Program-made: the position numbers and the translations under genes
Notes under the pieces: model-generated
What the model was told of the DNA's origin: nothing
The model's database searches: none
The model's input: only the letters and a program-made list of their open reading frames with translations
Shown here: positions 35,950-50,900 of the stretch, in pieces
How the letters are laid out: every line of letters begins with the position of its first letter
Numbering within the stretch: position 1 is the first letter of the stretch
From: Apostichopus japonicus
Taxonomy: Eukaryota; Echinodermata; Holothuroidea; Aspidochirotida; Stichopodidae
NCBI RefSeq assembly: GCF_037975245.1
Contig: NC_092577.1
Location: forward strand, 26,907,398 to 26,967,397
Direction of reading: 5' to 3'
Length of the DNA stretch: 60,000 nucleotides

Positions 35950-38900
35950 GAAAATCGTAATGAGTTGGAAATCAAGAACAGTGAAAAAACTTTCAGCCTC
36001 CACCTGGATTCGAACCACGGGCCTTCCGCTCTGTACGCAGACACCCTAACCACTAGGCTATGGACGCTGATTGTATGTCCAGAGGTTCGAAACCGGTAAG
36101 GAAGGTCGTAATTCCACTGTAGGCGTTTGTCACCTGTATCGAACAATACTAGTTCTGTTTTTGGTGACATATTTTGCCTTACTCTAGAGATCAACAGTCC
36201 ACCAATATTTATATTTCCAATAATCTATAAAACTAACTGAGACAAGTCAATGTTATAATGTGAGCAACCACCTTGTGAGGGCGGTGTTTCCTGTGACAGT
36301 GTCTGTGCATCAATAGACTAATCAGTGTGAGTGTAACTGAGTCAGAACAACCAGTAGAGACAGTTAATCAGAAGAGAAGGGTGAATCAAAGGCAACAGAT
36401 AGACAAACATCAAGCACAAATACAAAGGACCTACCACCTTCAGCATCTGCTTTAGTCTCAACAACCCCCTTTGACACAGTGGTATGATCTGACCTGTGGG
36501 TACCTGATTAGAGTCGGTAAGGAAGAACAGATATACGCTACAGTGTGTACAGGGATTCAGTTAAATGATTCATTTCTAGGAAGTGTTAGCTATCTATTCA
36601 GGCATGGAGGCTTTTATTTTTATTTACTTTTTCGGGAGGGGGAGGGATGGTGAAAGGAGAGGGGTGGCGTGGGTTGGTGTGGGGCGAGGAGCTGACTCGG
36701 TTATTGGGCGATGATTACTGGAAGTGGAAGGGTGCATAAATATATGTATATAACTGTGATCAGCCAATAAGGGTGACAAACTGTTGCTACTACTTACTGC
36801 TACCACTGTCTACTGTATCATGTCTGGCTGGAGCTGCTTCTCCACCACTCAAAACAGGGTGTTTGGCACTGCTAGAATCTGCTATCACACGCGACTTGGG
36901 CCGAGATTTAGACTTGGGTTTAGATGGTCTTTCTTGTTCTCCTTCCTATGAGGTGTAAAATGATAGCAAGACAAAGTTGAATACAACATACGTTATATTT
37001 AACATGCATGTATGTGTTGGGTGTCAGCAAACTAATAACCATGTGTCTAATAGATTTAACATGCATGTATGTGATGGGTGTCAGCAATCTAATAACCATG
37101 TGTCTAATAGATTTAACATGCATGTATGTGTTTAATATGTTTAATGTATGTGTCTAATAGATTTAACATGCATGTATGTGTTGGGTGTCAGCAAACTAAT
37201 AACCATGTGTCTTATAGATTTAACATGCATGTATGTGTTGGGTGTCAGCAATCTAATAACCATGTGTCTAATAGATTTAACATGCATGTATGTGTTGGGT
37301 GTCAGCAATCTAATAACCATGTGTCTAATAGATTTAACATGTATGTAATGCTGGGTGTCAGCAATCTAATAACCATGTGTCTAATAGATTTAACATGCAT
37401 GTATGTGTTGGGTGTCAGCAATCTAATAACCATGTGTCTAATAGATTTAACATGCATGTATGTGTTGGGTGTCAGCAATCTAATAACCATGTGTCTAATA
37501 GATTTAACATGCATGTATGTGTTGGGTGTCAGCAATCTAATAACCATGTGTCTAATAGATTTAACATGCATGTATGTGTTGGGTGTCAGCAATCTAATAA
37601 CCATGTGTCTAATAGATTTAGATAATTGGTAGATGTAAACAAGGTACTTAATGGTTTCAGGGAAAACTGACAACTTAAAAATATTAGGAACCCAAAATGT
37701 TCCTTTAATGTTGATGTTATCATTCCCGACCCATTTTCTATCTTTTTTGTTTGTTAAAAGGGTCAATTAATTGGAAGAGTTTTCCACAAATGATGATACT
37801 GTTACTTATGTCAAAAGACATGATTTAAAATATGGTTGGTCTTGAAGAAACTCATCCAGCAAGGGGAGCATCTCACATGAACTTAACGAGTAATGGATGA
37901 GTATTCTACTCAGAGGAGAAGATTGCAAATCTTAAAGACCAACCTGTTCTCTCTTCTTCTTTTTGTGATACTCCTGCATAATCTGTTCTCGTCTTGCTTT
38001 CTCATCAGCTTTCTTCTGTTCCTGTTCTTCTTGTTTTCTCCTGAAGAGGGATACAAATCACCATATGAGCTATATATCTTATCTTACTCTGTGTAAAGAT
38101 CAACAATATGAGGGACTATTGTCAAATGTAGGGGCAAAGGTGAATAAATTGGAAAGAAAAGAAAGACAACTTAGGTAAGACTGAAAAAACAGACATTTAG
38201 CAACATTATTCATGATTAATGAATTCATGAACAAAATCATGAGTGATGATCATGGAATTCATGACTGAATAAAACAAGTCAATATTCATGAGTAAATACT
38301 TGCAATTTATGAAGAACTCAGTTGGTACTTGAGACACCACCAAACCGAAATGTCCTGTAAATGTTAATTTTCACAATCACACAGGTGATATGTATACTTT
38401 CTCAATAAACTGCCTCCATTTTGAAACGGAACCTATGTGTGATTCTCAAGGGTGTTTGTGATTCTCAAGGGTGTTTGTGATTCTCAAAGGTGTTTGCTCC
38501 ATCTCTATCATGTCACTGCTGCCTCTTACCTTCTTTCTTCTCTCTGTTTCTCCAATTCTTCTTCTCTTGCTGCTTTCTTCTTCCTCTCTTGTTCCTGCCT
38601 CTTCAGCTGAGCCTTAAGAAACACTTCTCTTCGTTTTGCCATCTCGTCATCTTTATGTTGCTGCATTAGGATTTAACAATACGTAGTCAACCGAGAAACA
38701 GATGTTAGTACTTGTGTAGATTCACACATTATCACGTCTGTTATCAAAAGCACACCTACCTGCAGAACACATTGTTTGTCATCAACAGATTCTCACTTAC
38801 AATTGTCATGAGATTTTGTCACTGTGATATAGTGAAATAATAGTAAGGACTTACTTGTCTATACCGTGGCATCAAAAGTAATGTTGGAAAGATGTGAAAC

Positions 38901-41900
38901 CTACGAACAGTTCATGATTCAGAACAAGTCAAGAAACTACAATACTGACCTCACTTAGGTTTACTTCGTGGAAGGAGGCCTCGGCTCTGACAGAGGGGTG
39001 ACGGATGGCCCGAAGCACTTTAGGACTCTAGAAACCCGGTGGCTAGAGTGCTTGTGAGCTAAACAGCAGAGTCACCGGGTGGGGTGTATATGCTCCTGGC
39101 TCCTAAAAAGAAATCTGGCCAGGGTACCCTTCCACCCCTCCCCCTCCCAAATATTCTCTTACTCTTCAAAAAAATGGAAATGAAGGTGCTTGTCTTATTC
39201 ACATTCCCTCCATCCTTTCCTATAGATTAGTGTAGATCAGTAGCAATTCCCCCATACAGTTAGTCGATACCCCAAATGTTATAAAACATCAACATTCTGC
39301 AGGATCAGGTCACACTAATTGACTTCACTCTTTATGTGTTATAGTTCATCAGTTTATCATACACTGCAGTCCTCTTTCATCATAACACTTATAGTTTATC
39401 ATGTATTTACTCTTATACAATCATAATAGTGTTATAGTTCATCAGTTTATCATACACTGCACAGTCCTCTTTCATCATAACACTGTTGTAGGTCAATCGT
39501 TTATCATAGATAACACTCACCTCTGCCATCTCAACCACAAAACCAACTGGTTTATCCTCACTTTCTGACTGTTCTTCCAGTTTAGCTCCATCAACCTCTG
39601 TGGTTTGGTCCCTCCCAGTTGGGTGGTCCCTCCCAGCTGGGTGGTCCCTCCCAGCTGGCTGGTCCCTCCCAGCTGGCTGGTCCCGTTTGGGTGGTTCATT
39701 CCTCACAGGGTGTTGCTGTTTGACAGGGACCTCATCAGACACAGCATCTTTTGATTCTGGTACTGGAACAGTTTTAGCTTTCAGTTTTGGTTTAGGTGGA
39801 ACCTTCTTATCAGGACTAAGGTTAATTTCCATGTACATTTGCTTCTTATCAGCCTGTGAATTATCAGCCACTTCAGAATCTACAACCTCTGTGTTCTCAC
39901 TTTCTACAGCTACTGATAATGTTTTAGCAAAGTTATTATTTACATTACCACTGTTTTCTATACTTGGTTCTGTCATGTTTGTTGATTGTTCGATCCAGCT
40001 GGACCTTGAATTCCTAAACTCTTCTTGGTTTTGCACAATTGGACCAATCGGGCGTGGGCTAAGCTTTTGCATCAGCTGTGGCTGCTCACTTGTTTTGCTT
40101 TGAACTAAGAAATCATTTGAGTCTTGCTGAGCGTGATTTTCATTTGATTCTTGATGGTCTGCGTCACCAGATCTTGATGTTTTCATCTGTTCTTGCTGTA
40201 CAGAGAGTCGTGTAATCTGGCTCTGTAGTTCTGTTAAGTTTGCATTTAGCTTTTCTATAGAGGCATTGTATTCATCATGCGTTAGCTGTGGTGAATGAGA
40301 CCCAGCACTAGAGGTGGGGCTTCCTGATCGGTTACTTCCAGAATCGGTTGCAGATCGACCTGACTGTGATGAATCTGAGAATGCTTTCAGGTCGTCTTTT
40401 AAACGGAACTGCTGCTTTTCCTTCTGGGCACTGATATCTGCAAAAGTTATCTTTGTGGTTACGGGATGAATGTCTCTAGCTGGGGTCCTCTGAGGGTCAG
40501 CTATATGTCTACTTGGTACCATGTAAGGATCTTCTGGGACTTTCTTCTGGGTGACACACTGCAAGAAAGCTTCCTTGCTGACCTTTATCCTCTGTTTGTA
40601 CCACTGCCTCTCTAACTTACGTTTCTCATGGTCTATATGACGTCTCTTCTTCTCCAATTGCATTCTAATCTGAGCCAGCTCTGACAGTGGGGGTTCCACC
40701 TGGACCTCTGGATCTAGGTTAATAGTGTTAGAAGTGGCTTTAGTGTTGGCAAGCCATGTTATCATGTGGTCATTTTCATTATTTGTGATTTGTTCATGCA
40801 AGTTGATATTTTCAGGGGTAACACTGGCAAGGTCATTAACAGTAAGTAATTCTTGTGTTTCATGCGGACTGGAGGGTCCATTAGATACGCTCTCTGTCTG
40901 AGCTACTTTAGATTCAGATTCCAATAACTCTGCATGCAGTTTAGTTGATTCATTACTCTGAGTACATGCAGTACTATTAGACAAGGGATTACTATCCATT
41001 GAGCCATTGAGCCTACCTTCACTAGTCTCATCCATTAGTGTCTGAGGCATATTATAGTCTGAAAGATAAAATTGTTGTGGAGAATGTGAGCTAGCATGCA
41101 GGGGCAATGCAGAGTCAGAAGCAACAGAAAAATGACCAGGCGACGATGACGACATGTTTGGTTTCAAATTAGAGGTGACATGCGCAGAACGAGACACAGA
41201 TAAAGCAGGGTTGGAGACAAATTGCATATTAGAAGGATGGTGGAGGTCCTTGTGGTGCCCTATGTCTTGCTGGGGTGGCACCTCCTTTTCCTTGAAGGAA
41301 GCCATAACAATCGGTATTCCTGCCTGATGTGCAGATTCCTCATCATATAGTCTATCTGACAGGACAAAACTCTTGCCAGTTTGACTGGCATTCTCCTCAG
41401 GTTCATGGCTAACAAAGAAAGCTTCACCATGCTTTGTTTTCGTGATATTAGGAGACCCTTCTGAGGTCTTCTGTTGGAATGCTTGGTTGGCCCACTTCTT
41501 GCGGGCCTGTTGCTTCTGTTCTTGTTCATATATATCAATGACTGTTTCCCCACTTTGTGGGGTGGATGAACCTAAGCTTTCTGGTGTACTACTTGATGGC
41601 TGTTCTTTATCTTTGTAGAGCTTCTGCTCCCATGAGATCATACCACTGGGATCTACTTTCTTGGCTTGGCTTTTATTTTCACCCCTTTCAAATGTTTTTG
41701 TAACACTACTGGACTGTTCTTTGGATGGTCTTCCAGGTGACGGCATTAACCTGTCCCTGGGACTATTTCCTGCACTCCTAGAAGGCTTATCTGCGAGTGC
41801 AAGATCTAATCGCATCCTCTTCTTCATGTCAGCACTCTGAGAGGTAATGCCAGCAGGAGGTAGATCAACAGGATGGAAACCACCTCCATTCTGATCACGA

Positions 41901-44900
41901 CGAGGACTGAGTCTAGAGGTCAATGCAGCTACTTCTGAGTCATCACCATAAGGATGGTTGGATGATGCAAGACCACCTTCCCAGTTGGATCTGTTGGAAA
42001 CCAAGTAAGTCTCCTGGCTGTGAGCTACACCCTGATCCCCAGAGAACACTTGACTGTCACCAACATCACTGTCAATGCTAACATTGGCCAGTAGGCTCTG
42101 GGCATTCTTCTTCCTCACAACAGGTACATGTGATGATCTGAAAGAAGAGCCAAAGAGAAAGACAACTAATGGGATGATCATCATTAATGTTATCATCAAT
42201 AAGCATTATAATCAACAGTAGGACAAACAGCTTGCCAAGGTACAACGAAGTTGCAATCACCATCTTATAAGTATGCAAACCATATAATGATGGAAAAGGC
42301 AATGATATGTACAGAGACTTACCAGGTTACAAAAAAATAAACCTACTATGGTCACAGGATGCTAATCATGATATGCATTGCTAATTACATCCCATCACAA
42401 ATACATACAAATCTCCCAAGACCTTTGTTGCCTCTTATAGCATATACCTGTATAGACCGTTATATTGATACTTGTTGAAATCTGGACACTGCCAGGCTGG
42501 GACAGGTTTCTCTGGACTAAGATCCTCCAGTGATGTAGACCTTCTAAGGTCCTTATCCTGATAAGCCGGAAGATTACCTTCTACGACCATACTACTTCTC
42601 TTATAGCATATACCTGTATAGACAGTTATATTGATACCTGTTGATATCTGGACACTGCCAGGCTGGGACAGGTTTGTCTGGACTAAGATCCTCCAGTGAT
42701 GTAGACCTTCTAAGGTTCTTATCCTGATAAGCGGGAAGATTACCTTCTATGACCATACTACTTCTCTTATAACATATACCTATATAGACGGTTATATTGA
42801 TACCTGTTGATGTCTGGACACTGCCAGGCTGGGACAGGTTTGTCTGGACTAAGATCCTCCAGTGTTGTAGACCTTCTAAGGTTCTTATCCTGATAAGCCG
42901 GAAGATTACCTTCTACGACCATACTACTTCTCTTATAGCATATACCTGTATAGACAGTTATATTGATACCTGTTGATATCTGGACACTGCCAGGCTGGGA
43001 CAGGTTTGTCTGGACTAAGATCCTCCAGTGATGTAGACCTTCTAAGGTTCTTATCCTGATAAGCAGGAAGATTACCTTCTATGACCATACTACTTCTCTT
43101 ATAACATATACCTATATAGACCGTTATATTGATACCTGTTGATGTCTGGACTCTGCCAGGCCGGGACAGGTTTGTCTGGACTAAGATCCTCCAGTGATAT
43201 AGACCTTCTAATGTTCTTATCCTGATAAGCAGGAAGATTTCCTTCGATGACCATACTACTTCTCTTATAGCATATACCTATTTAGACCGTTATATTGATA
43301 CCTGTTGATATCTGGACTCTGCCAGGCTGGGACAGGTTTGTCTGGACTAAGATCCTCCAGTGATGTAGACCTTCTAAGGTCCTTATCCTGATAAGCCGGA
43401 AGATTACCTTCTATGACCATACTACTTCTCTTCTGCTTCCTGCTTGGCAGGAGTCTCTGTTGTGAACTGAAGAAGAGAGAGACAGATGCTGACCTAATCC
43501 ATTCTGAACATCCACCTTCAGACATTAAACATTCTTATTGGCCAAGCAACATTTACAAAATACAAAATACATTTGCAAGATCTCATATGGAAGTTGGAAA
43601 TGTGTTTGTTATTTTACAATGGTTTTTGTTAACTTTTCTTATACTGAACTCTTTAAAACTGAAGCTTCCATTAGAAGTTTTCGCGTTTACATGCATTGCT
43701 AACTCTATTTCGATACAGTATCTTGAATTTGTTTGTACATTCATTGAGTCACAAATCATGTAGTAGTCTGCAAATCAGCACATAGCAATACATTCCTAAC
43801 AACCCAGATTTGTTGACACAAGCTTACATATTTAATAGCTGTAGGCCAAACCTATGAACATAGTATGTGATAATTTTCAGTCCCATGTGACCAGAACACA
43901 TAACTATTTATGCCAATAGAAATACAAATCCTTAATGGTTTGATTCATCTATAGAGCATCCATATATTTACATTGAGCTTGACTTTAATTACAGATATCT
44001 TTGTCTAATTGACTTACCCAGGACTGGAGGATGATGATGATGACCTAATGTCAAAGTGGGATGACCGAGGATCAGCAGCCTGCAGGTGAAAGCTCCTCTT
44101 GGTTGCCTGGCTGATAGGTAAGCTAATATGTGATAACTCAGAGCTCATATCTGCTTGATGTACTCCTGTAAACCAAAAGAAGTTTATGCTTAAATCATTA
44201 CTGAGGTTGATTGCTATTTGAGGCCTTATGTTCCTCCGTCCATCTGTGAGGTAATAGAGATACTTGTGGTAAAGACAAAACCTACCATCATCAAATAATC
44301 AAACTTTACAAATGTCCTGTTAAGTATCAAATGTATGATATAATGGTACTTTAATATCTTAAATAAAGACTGATGGCCCACTACATGTTTAAAGAAATAA
44401 CAAAGACTGTATTCAATTGTGTAGTTAACTCTCACCCTTAACCTTTATCCCTTATTTGTATATCCGAAATGCTAAGACGATATAGGAATGATGCCCTTTA
44501 TTTTTGTAACAATAGTTAATCTTTATGTTCACTCATGCATGTTCGTTGTCTGCGAACACTTGCTCGCTGTTGGAGAAGGCTTGTTGAGTTGGCCACGAGC
44601 TGTTACAAGGAAGAACTTTGATTAAATACTTGTGTTGTACATAGTACTTTGATTAAATATATGTTACACACTGTTCTAGTGTTGTACATAGTACTATGAT
44701 TAAATATATGTTACACACTGTTCCAGTGTTGTACATAGTACTATGATTAAATATATGTTACGCACTGTTCCAGTGTTGTACATAGTACTATGATTAAATA
44801 TATGTTACGCACTGTTCCAGTGTTGTACATAGTACTTTGATTAAATATATGATACACACTGTTCCAGTGTTGTACATAGTACTATGATTAAATATATGTT

Positions 44901-47900
44901 ACGCACTGTTCCAGTGTTGTACACAGTACTTTGATTAAATATATGTTGCGCACGGTATACATTTTTGTATCCTTCCGAACTCTACATTTACCGTAATCTG
45001 CCTCGCTTACAGTACCATTAGGGAGTGAAATCGTTAAATTTAACATCCTGACCGCAGGTTTATGTTATCTGATGGCGCTCCATGGTGAACAAATAATTCT
45101 GAATGGCAGGCTACATTGAAATTCAAATGGTGATGCTGCTTGGAAGTGTTGCCAGTTGTTTTGCTTTGGGGTTTCATTGGACAGATATTACTGATCTCTT
45201 GGATACAACATCCTCTGCTAATCTCACATTGATATTAATGAACAGGGAGAACATAGCTCCCTTCAGCTAATAAATTTTCTCACAATTCAAGATGATATTT
45301 TGATATGTGACAGATTTGTGAAATGTTAAGACATTGACTCCAGGGCAAAAATCACTTTCTGAGAAGCAATTCCTACCTGCAGTTTGACAGAGCATTCTGA
45401 TTGATAGATTACAAACAAAAATTAAGAATGGTAATGTTAAAAATGAAATAATTATTACCATGGTATTGTCCATTTGTAAGATTGTCTGGCCTAGATAGCT
45501 CAAATGTGTAGAATAGCTCTGCACAGAAGGCCAGCAAACTAGGTTTGATAGAGTGATGGGTGTACAGTAGGTCCTCTAGCTGGAAGTGGAATGTTTCCGG
45601 CAGGTGCTCCTGGAAGAAACCTCTTAACAGCTGCAGGTTGTGTAGAGAATCCGCAAAGGACATGTTCTCCCGTAAGACAATATCTAACATTAAGAAACAC
45701 ACAGTAAATCAATAACAGGTCTGTATCCTGACTAGACCATTATAATATTCAGAAATAAACAAATTAATTCCCAGTATCAGGTTTGCTACCTTTGAAGTGA
45801 AACATTATTTAAGTCTAATGTAATTGTAAGAATTAATTTATGTAAGACCATCTTAACATTAAGAAGGAAACACTGTATCCCAGTATAAGGTGTCCATCCT
45901 GTAGAGTGAAATGTTATCCAAACTTTACTAGTAATATTCAATTAAATGAAAGTCCATTATGGATGTGCTGATATTGTTGCTTAGAGGTTTTTCTAACTGA
46001 CATGCCTTGGTTGTAATGCTCCAAACCCTCACAAAAGTTATCAGAGTTCAGTCATCTTAGCCAACAATTACACATGTTTACCTCAATCAGCTGCAACATA
46101 CCTTATTTTCATCATTGCTAAGTGAAGCCAGCTATATCTAAGTAAACTTAAAATCAGATGTTTATCTGAAAACAGGAAGCTACACAGTTCTACTATCAAC
46201 CTATTATTATTAATCATGGAGGGGAACATTATTAAACAACTCTAAGGGTCTTCTAATTCTTTAAGGTGGATGGAACCTTGTCTTTAACCAATACAAGCGG
46301 TGGATGGAACCTTGTCTTTAACCAATACAAGCGGTGGATGGAACCTTGTCTTTAACCAATACAAGCGGTGGATGGAACCTTGTCTTTAACCAATACAAGC
46401 GATGTGTGTGGATCTAAATTAAAAAGTGGGTAATTAGGGGGAAAAGATCCATAATTGAATTAATAATGAAGGTTTGAATACCATTAAACACTAACAGAGA
46501 TAATGCTTACCACCAAACTTTAGCAGATGAGGGCAGTAGTTGTGTATAAGAAGAGCAAGACAACATCCATCACTGAGGTCTTTCATGAAGTCTTCCAGTA
46601 CTGGGATGAATGGCAGCTTCTTTAATTGCAGCTGGTCTCTCCTCATCCTCACCTGATAGCATAGATAAAGGGATCAATCATGTGATTACCATGTTCAACA
46701 ATTAACACAGGAGATAGGACCAATCATGTAATTACCATGTTCAACAGTTAACAGAGGAGATAGGAACAATGATGTAATTACCATGTTCAACAGTTAACAG
46801 AGGAAATAGGAAGAATCATGTAATTAACATGTTCAACAGTTAACAGAGGAGATAGGACGAATCATGTGATTAACATGTTCAACAGTTAACAGAGGAAATA
46901 GGACGAATCATGTAATTAACATGTTCAACAGTTAACAGAGGAAATAGGAAGAATCATGTAATTAACATGTTCAACAGTTAACAGAGGAGATAGGACAAAT
47001 CATGTGATTACCATGTTCAACAGTTAACAGAGGAAATAGGAAGAATCATGTAATTACCATGTTCAACAGTTAACAGAGGAGATAGGAACAATGATGTAAT
47101 TAACATGTTCAACAGTTAACAGAGGAAATAGGACGAATCATGTAATTACCATGTTCAACAGTTAACAGAGAAATAGGAAGAATCATGTAATTAACATGTT
47201 CAACAGTTAACAGAGGAGATAAGAACAATGATGTAATTACCATGTTCAACAGTTAACAGAGGAGATAGGAAGAATCATGTAATTAACATGTTCAACAGTT
47301 AACAGAGGAAATAGGAAGAATCATGTAATTAACATGTTCAACAGTTAACAGAGGAAATAGGAAGAATCATGTAATTAACATGTTCAACAGTTAACAGAGG
47401 AGATAGGAAGAATCATGTAATTAACATGTTCAACAGTTAACAGAGGAAATAGGAAGAATCATGTAATTAACATGTTCAACAGTTAACAGAGGAAATAGGA
47501 AGAATCATGTAATTAACATGTTCAACAGTTAACAGAGGAGATAAGAACAATGATGTAATTACCATGTTCAACAGTTAACAGAGGAGATAGGAAGAATCAT
47601 GTAATTAACATGTTCAACAGTTAACAGAGGAAATAGGAAGAATCATGTAATTAACATGTTCAACAGTTAACAGAGGAGATAGGAAGAATCATGTAATTAA
47701 CATGTTCAACAGTTAACAGAGGAAATAGGAAGAATCATGTAATTAACATGTTCAACAGTTAACAGAGGAAATAGGAAGAATCATGTAATTAACATGTTCA
47801 ACAGTTAACAGAGGAAATAGGACGAATCATGTAATTAACATGTTCAATAGTTAACAGAGGAGATAGGAAGAATCATGTAATTAACATGTTCAACAGTTAA

Positions 47901-50900
47901 CAGAGGAAATAGGAAGAATCATGTAATTAACATGTTCAACAGTTAACAGAGGAGATAAGAACAATGATGTAATTACCATGTTCAACAGTTAACAGAGGAG
48001 ATAAGAACAATCATGTAATTACCATGTTCAACAGTTAAGAGAGGAAATAGGACGAATCATGTAATTAACATGTTCAACAGTTAACAGAGGAAATAGGAAG
48101 AATCATGTAATTAACATGTTCAACAGTTAACAGAGGAGATAAGAACAATGATGTAATTACCATGTTCAACAGTTAACAGAGGAAATAGGACGAATCATGT
48201 AATTACCATGTTCAACAGTTAACAGAGGAAATAGGAAGAATCATGTAATTAACATGTTCAACAGTTAACAGAGGAGATAAGAACAATGATGTAATTACCA
48301 TGTTCAACAGTTAACAGAGGAGATAAGAACAATGATGTAATTACCATGTTCAACAGTTAACAGAGGAGATAGGAAGAATCATGTAATTAACATGTTCAAC
48401 AGTTAACAGAGGAAATAGGAAGAATCATGTAATTAACATGTTCAACAGTTAACAGAGGAAATAGGAAGAATCATGTAATTAACATGTTCAACAGTTAACA
48501 GAGGAAATAGGACGAATCATGTAATTAACATGTTCAACAGTTAACAGAGGAGATAGGAAGAATCATGTAATTAACATGTTCAACAGTTAACAGAGGAGAT
48601 AAGAACAATGATGTAATTACCATGTTCAACAGTTAACAGAGGAGATAAGAACAATCATGTAATTACCATGTTCAACAGTTAAGAGAGGAAATAGGACGAA
48701 TCATGTAATTAACATGTTCAACAGTTAACAGAGGAAATAGGAAGAATCATGTAATTAACATGTTCAACAGTTAACAGAGGAGATAAGAACAATGATGTAA
48801 TTACCATGTTCAACAGTTAACAGAGGAAATAGGACGAATCATGTAATTACCATGTTCAACAGTTAACAGAGGAAATAGGAAGAATCATGTAATTAACATG
48901 TTCAACAGTTAACAGAGGAGATAAGAACAATGATGTAATTACCATGTTCAACAGTTAACAGAGGAGATAAGAACAATGATGTAATTACCATGTTCAACAG
49001 TTAACAGAGGAGATAGGAAGAATCATGTAATTAACATGTTCAACAGTTAACAGAGGAAATAGGAAGAATCATGTAATTAACATGTTCAACAGTTAACAGA
49101 GGAAATAGGAAGAATCATGTAATTAACATGTTCAACAGTTAACAGAGGAAATAGGACGAATCATGTAATTAACATGTTCAACAGTTAACAGAGGAGATAG
49201 GAAGAATCATGTAATTAACATGTTCAACAGTTAACAGAGGAGATAAGAACAATGATGTAATTACCATGTTCAACAGTTAAAAGAGGAGATAAGAACAATC
49301 ATGTAATTACCATGTTCAACAGTTAAGAGAGGAAATAGGACGAATCATGTAATTAACATGTTCAACAGTTAACAGAGGAAATAGGAAGAATCATGTAATT
49401 AACATGTTCAACAGTTAACAGAGGAGATAAGAACAATGATGTAATTACCATGTTCAACAGTTAACAGAGGAAATAGGACGAATCATGTAATTACCATGTT
49501 CAACAGTTAACAGAGGAAATAGGAAGAATCATGTAATTAACATGTTCAACAGTTAACAGAGGAGATAAGAACATTCATGTAATTAACATGTTCAACAGTT
49601 AACAGAGGAAATAGGAAGAATCATGTAATTAACATGTTCAACAGTTAACACAGGAAATAGGACGAATCATGTAATTAACATGTTCAACAGTTAACAGAGG
49701 AGATAGGAACAATGATGTTATTACCATGTTAAATATTTAACATAGAAGAAGGAATCAATGATGTAATTACCATAATAACCAATTTTAATATACAAAGCCT
49801 TCACCAAGAGACATCTAAAATTGCTACAGTGAAACAACAATACATTAACTTTGTACTTTGAACCAATTTAATAAATTTCTTAACCCATTTCACAGTAAAC
49901 CTCAATGCATGCACAAAGTAAGGGAAATTATCCAAGCTTTGACTATTTCGACTCAAGGCCTTTACGAGTATATTTCTTTTCTATTTTTAGCTGAATCTGA
50001 TCATCAATGAAATCACATAGTTGTGGGATTGAACTTAACCACTAATCAAAATCAGAAGGATCATCATTTCAAGAAAGAACGTTAGCATCGCAAAGTTACT
50101 GTTTGACATTCTACTACTAATTTTTTTTGAGATTATTAAAATAGAGCCAGGGTGCTGACCCTCTCAGTGGTTTCTTACTGTAAATCCAGTATTACTTAGC
50201 GCCAAGAGGGAAAAGAATTGCTAAACACCAATTTTGGCCACACTCCCAAACAGAACCTGTTATAATCCTCATTTAATTGAAACAGGGATATTGTCAAACT
50301 GTTACTATAGTTCAAATTTTAAATATATTAGATATATTCAAGGACAACCTGAATTGATACCCACAAGACATTTTCATGAGGATACTAAATTTTGAATTTT
50401 AGTGATCAGAGAAATTCTTGAAGTCTTATGCTCCTAAAGAATCCATCAGGGGATAAAAAAAATGCATCTTTTGAAGATGATTCAGACTTATCTGAAATAA
50501 ATTGACATATGTAGAGTAACTTTGCAACTAAAACAGACTTCAAAGTTGCTCTGAACTTGATACCAGACTCCAAGATTCAGAGAAAGATAGGGTTCCTGAA
50601 AACTATCAGTTACTTCAGCACACCAAAGTGATTTGGCACAGACTTTAGAGCTATGCAAAAAATAGTTAAGATTGAAGGATATTCAAATTCTGTGTGAATA
50701 CTATAAATGGTTCAGTCAGAATGATGCAGCAGTTAGTACCTACAACTTCCAACCATTGCTGTATAACCAGGAGCTACTCACTGTTTGCTGGGCAGATTGA
50801 ACAAGCTGATCCTGTTTCAGTTTCCTCTCCCTCTCTAAGGTATGTTTCAAAGATAAACAAACTTTATTGATCCAAAACAAAAGGGCATCCTCCTGGTCAA

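Larger units (their letters stand above)
33854..36797. other. CAMSAP intron 12
   Basis: Apart from the SINE-like head, the TA run and two G/C homopolymer patches (34828-34847, 35298-35332), nothing recognised. Confidence 0.6.

Noticed and set aside
37126-37766. Long open frames of about 150-170 codons on both strands
   Set aside because: They are produced by the 57-bp (multiple of three) intronic minisatellite; the translations are pure repeats with no family match.
39600-40103. 167-codon plus-strand open frame
   Set aside because: Antisense to CAMSAP exon w9, whose minus-strand translation is clearly the real protein.
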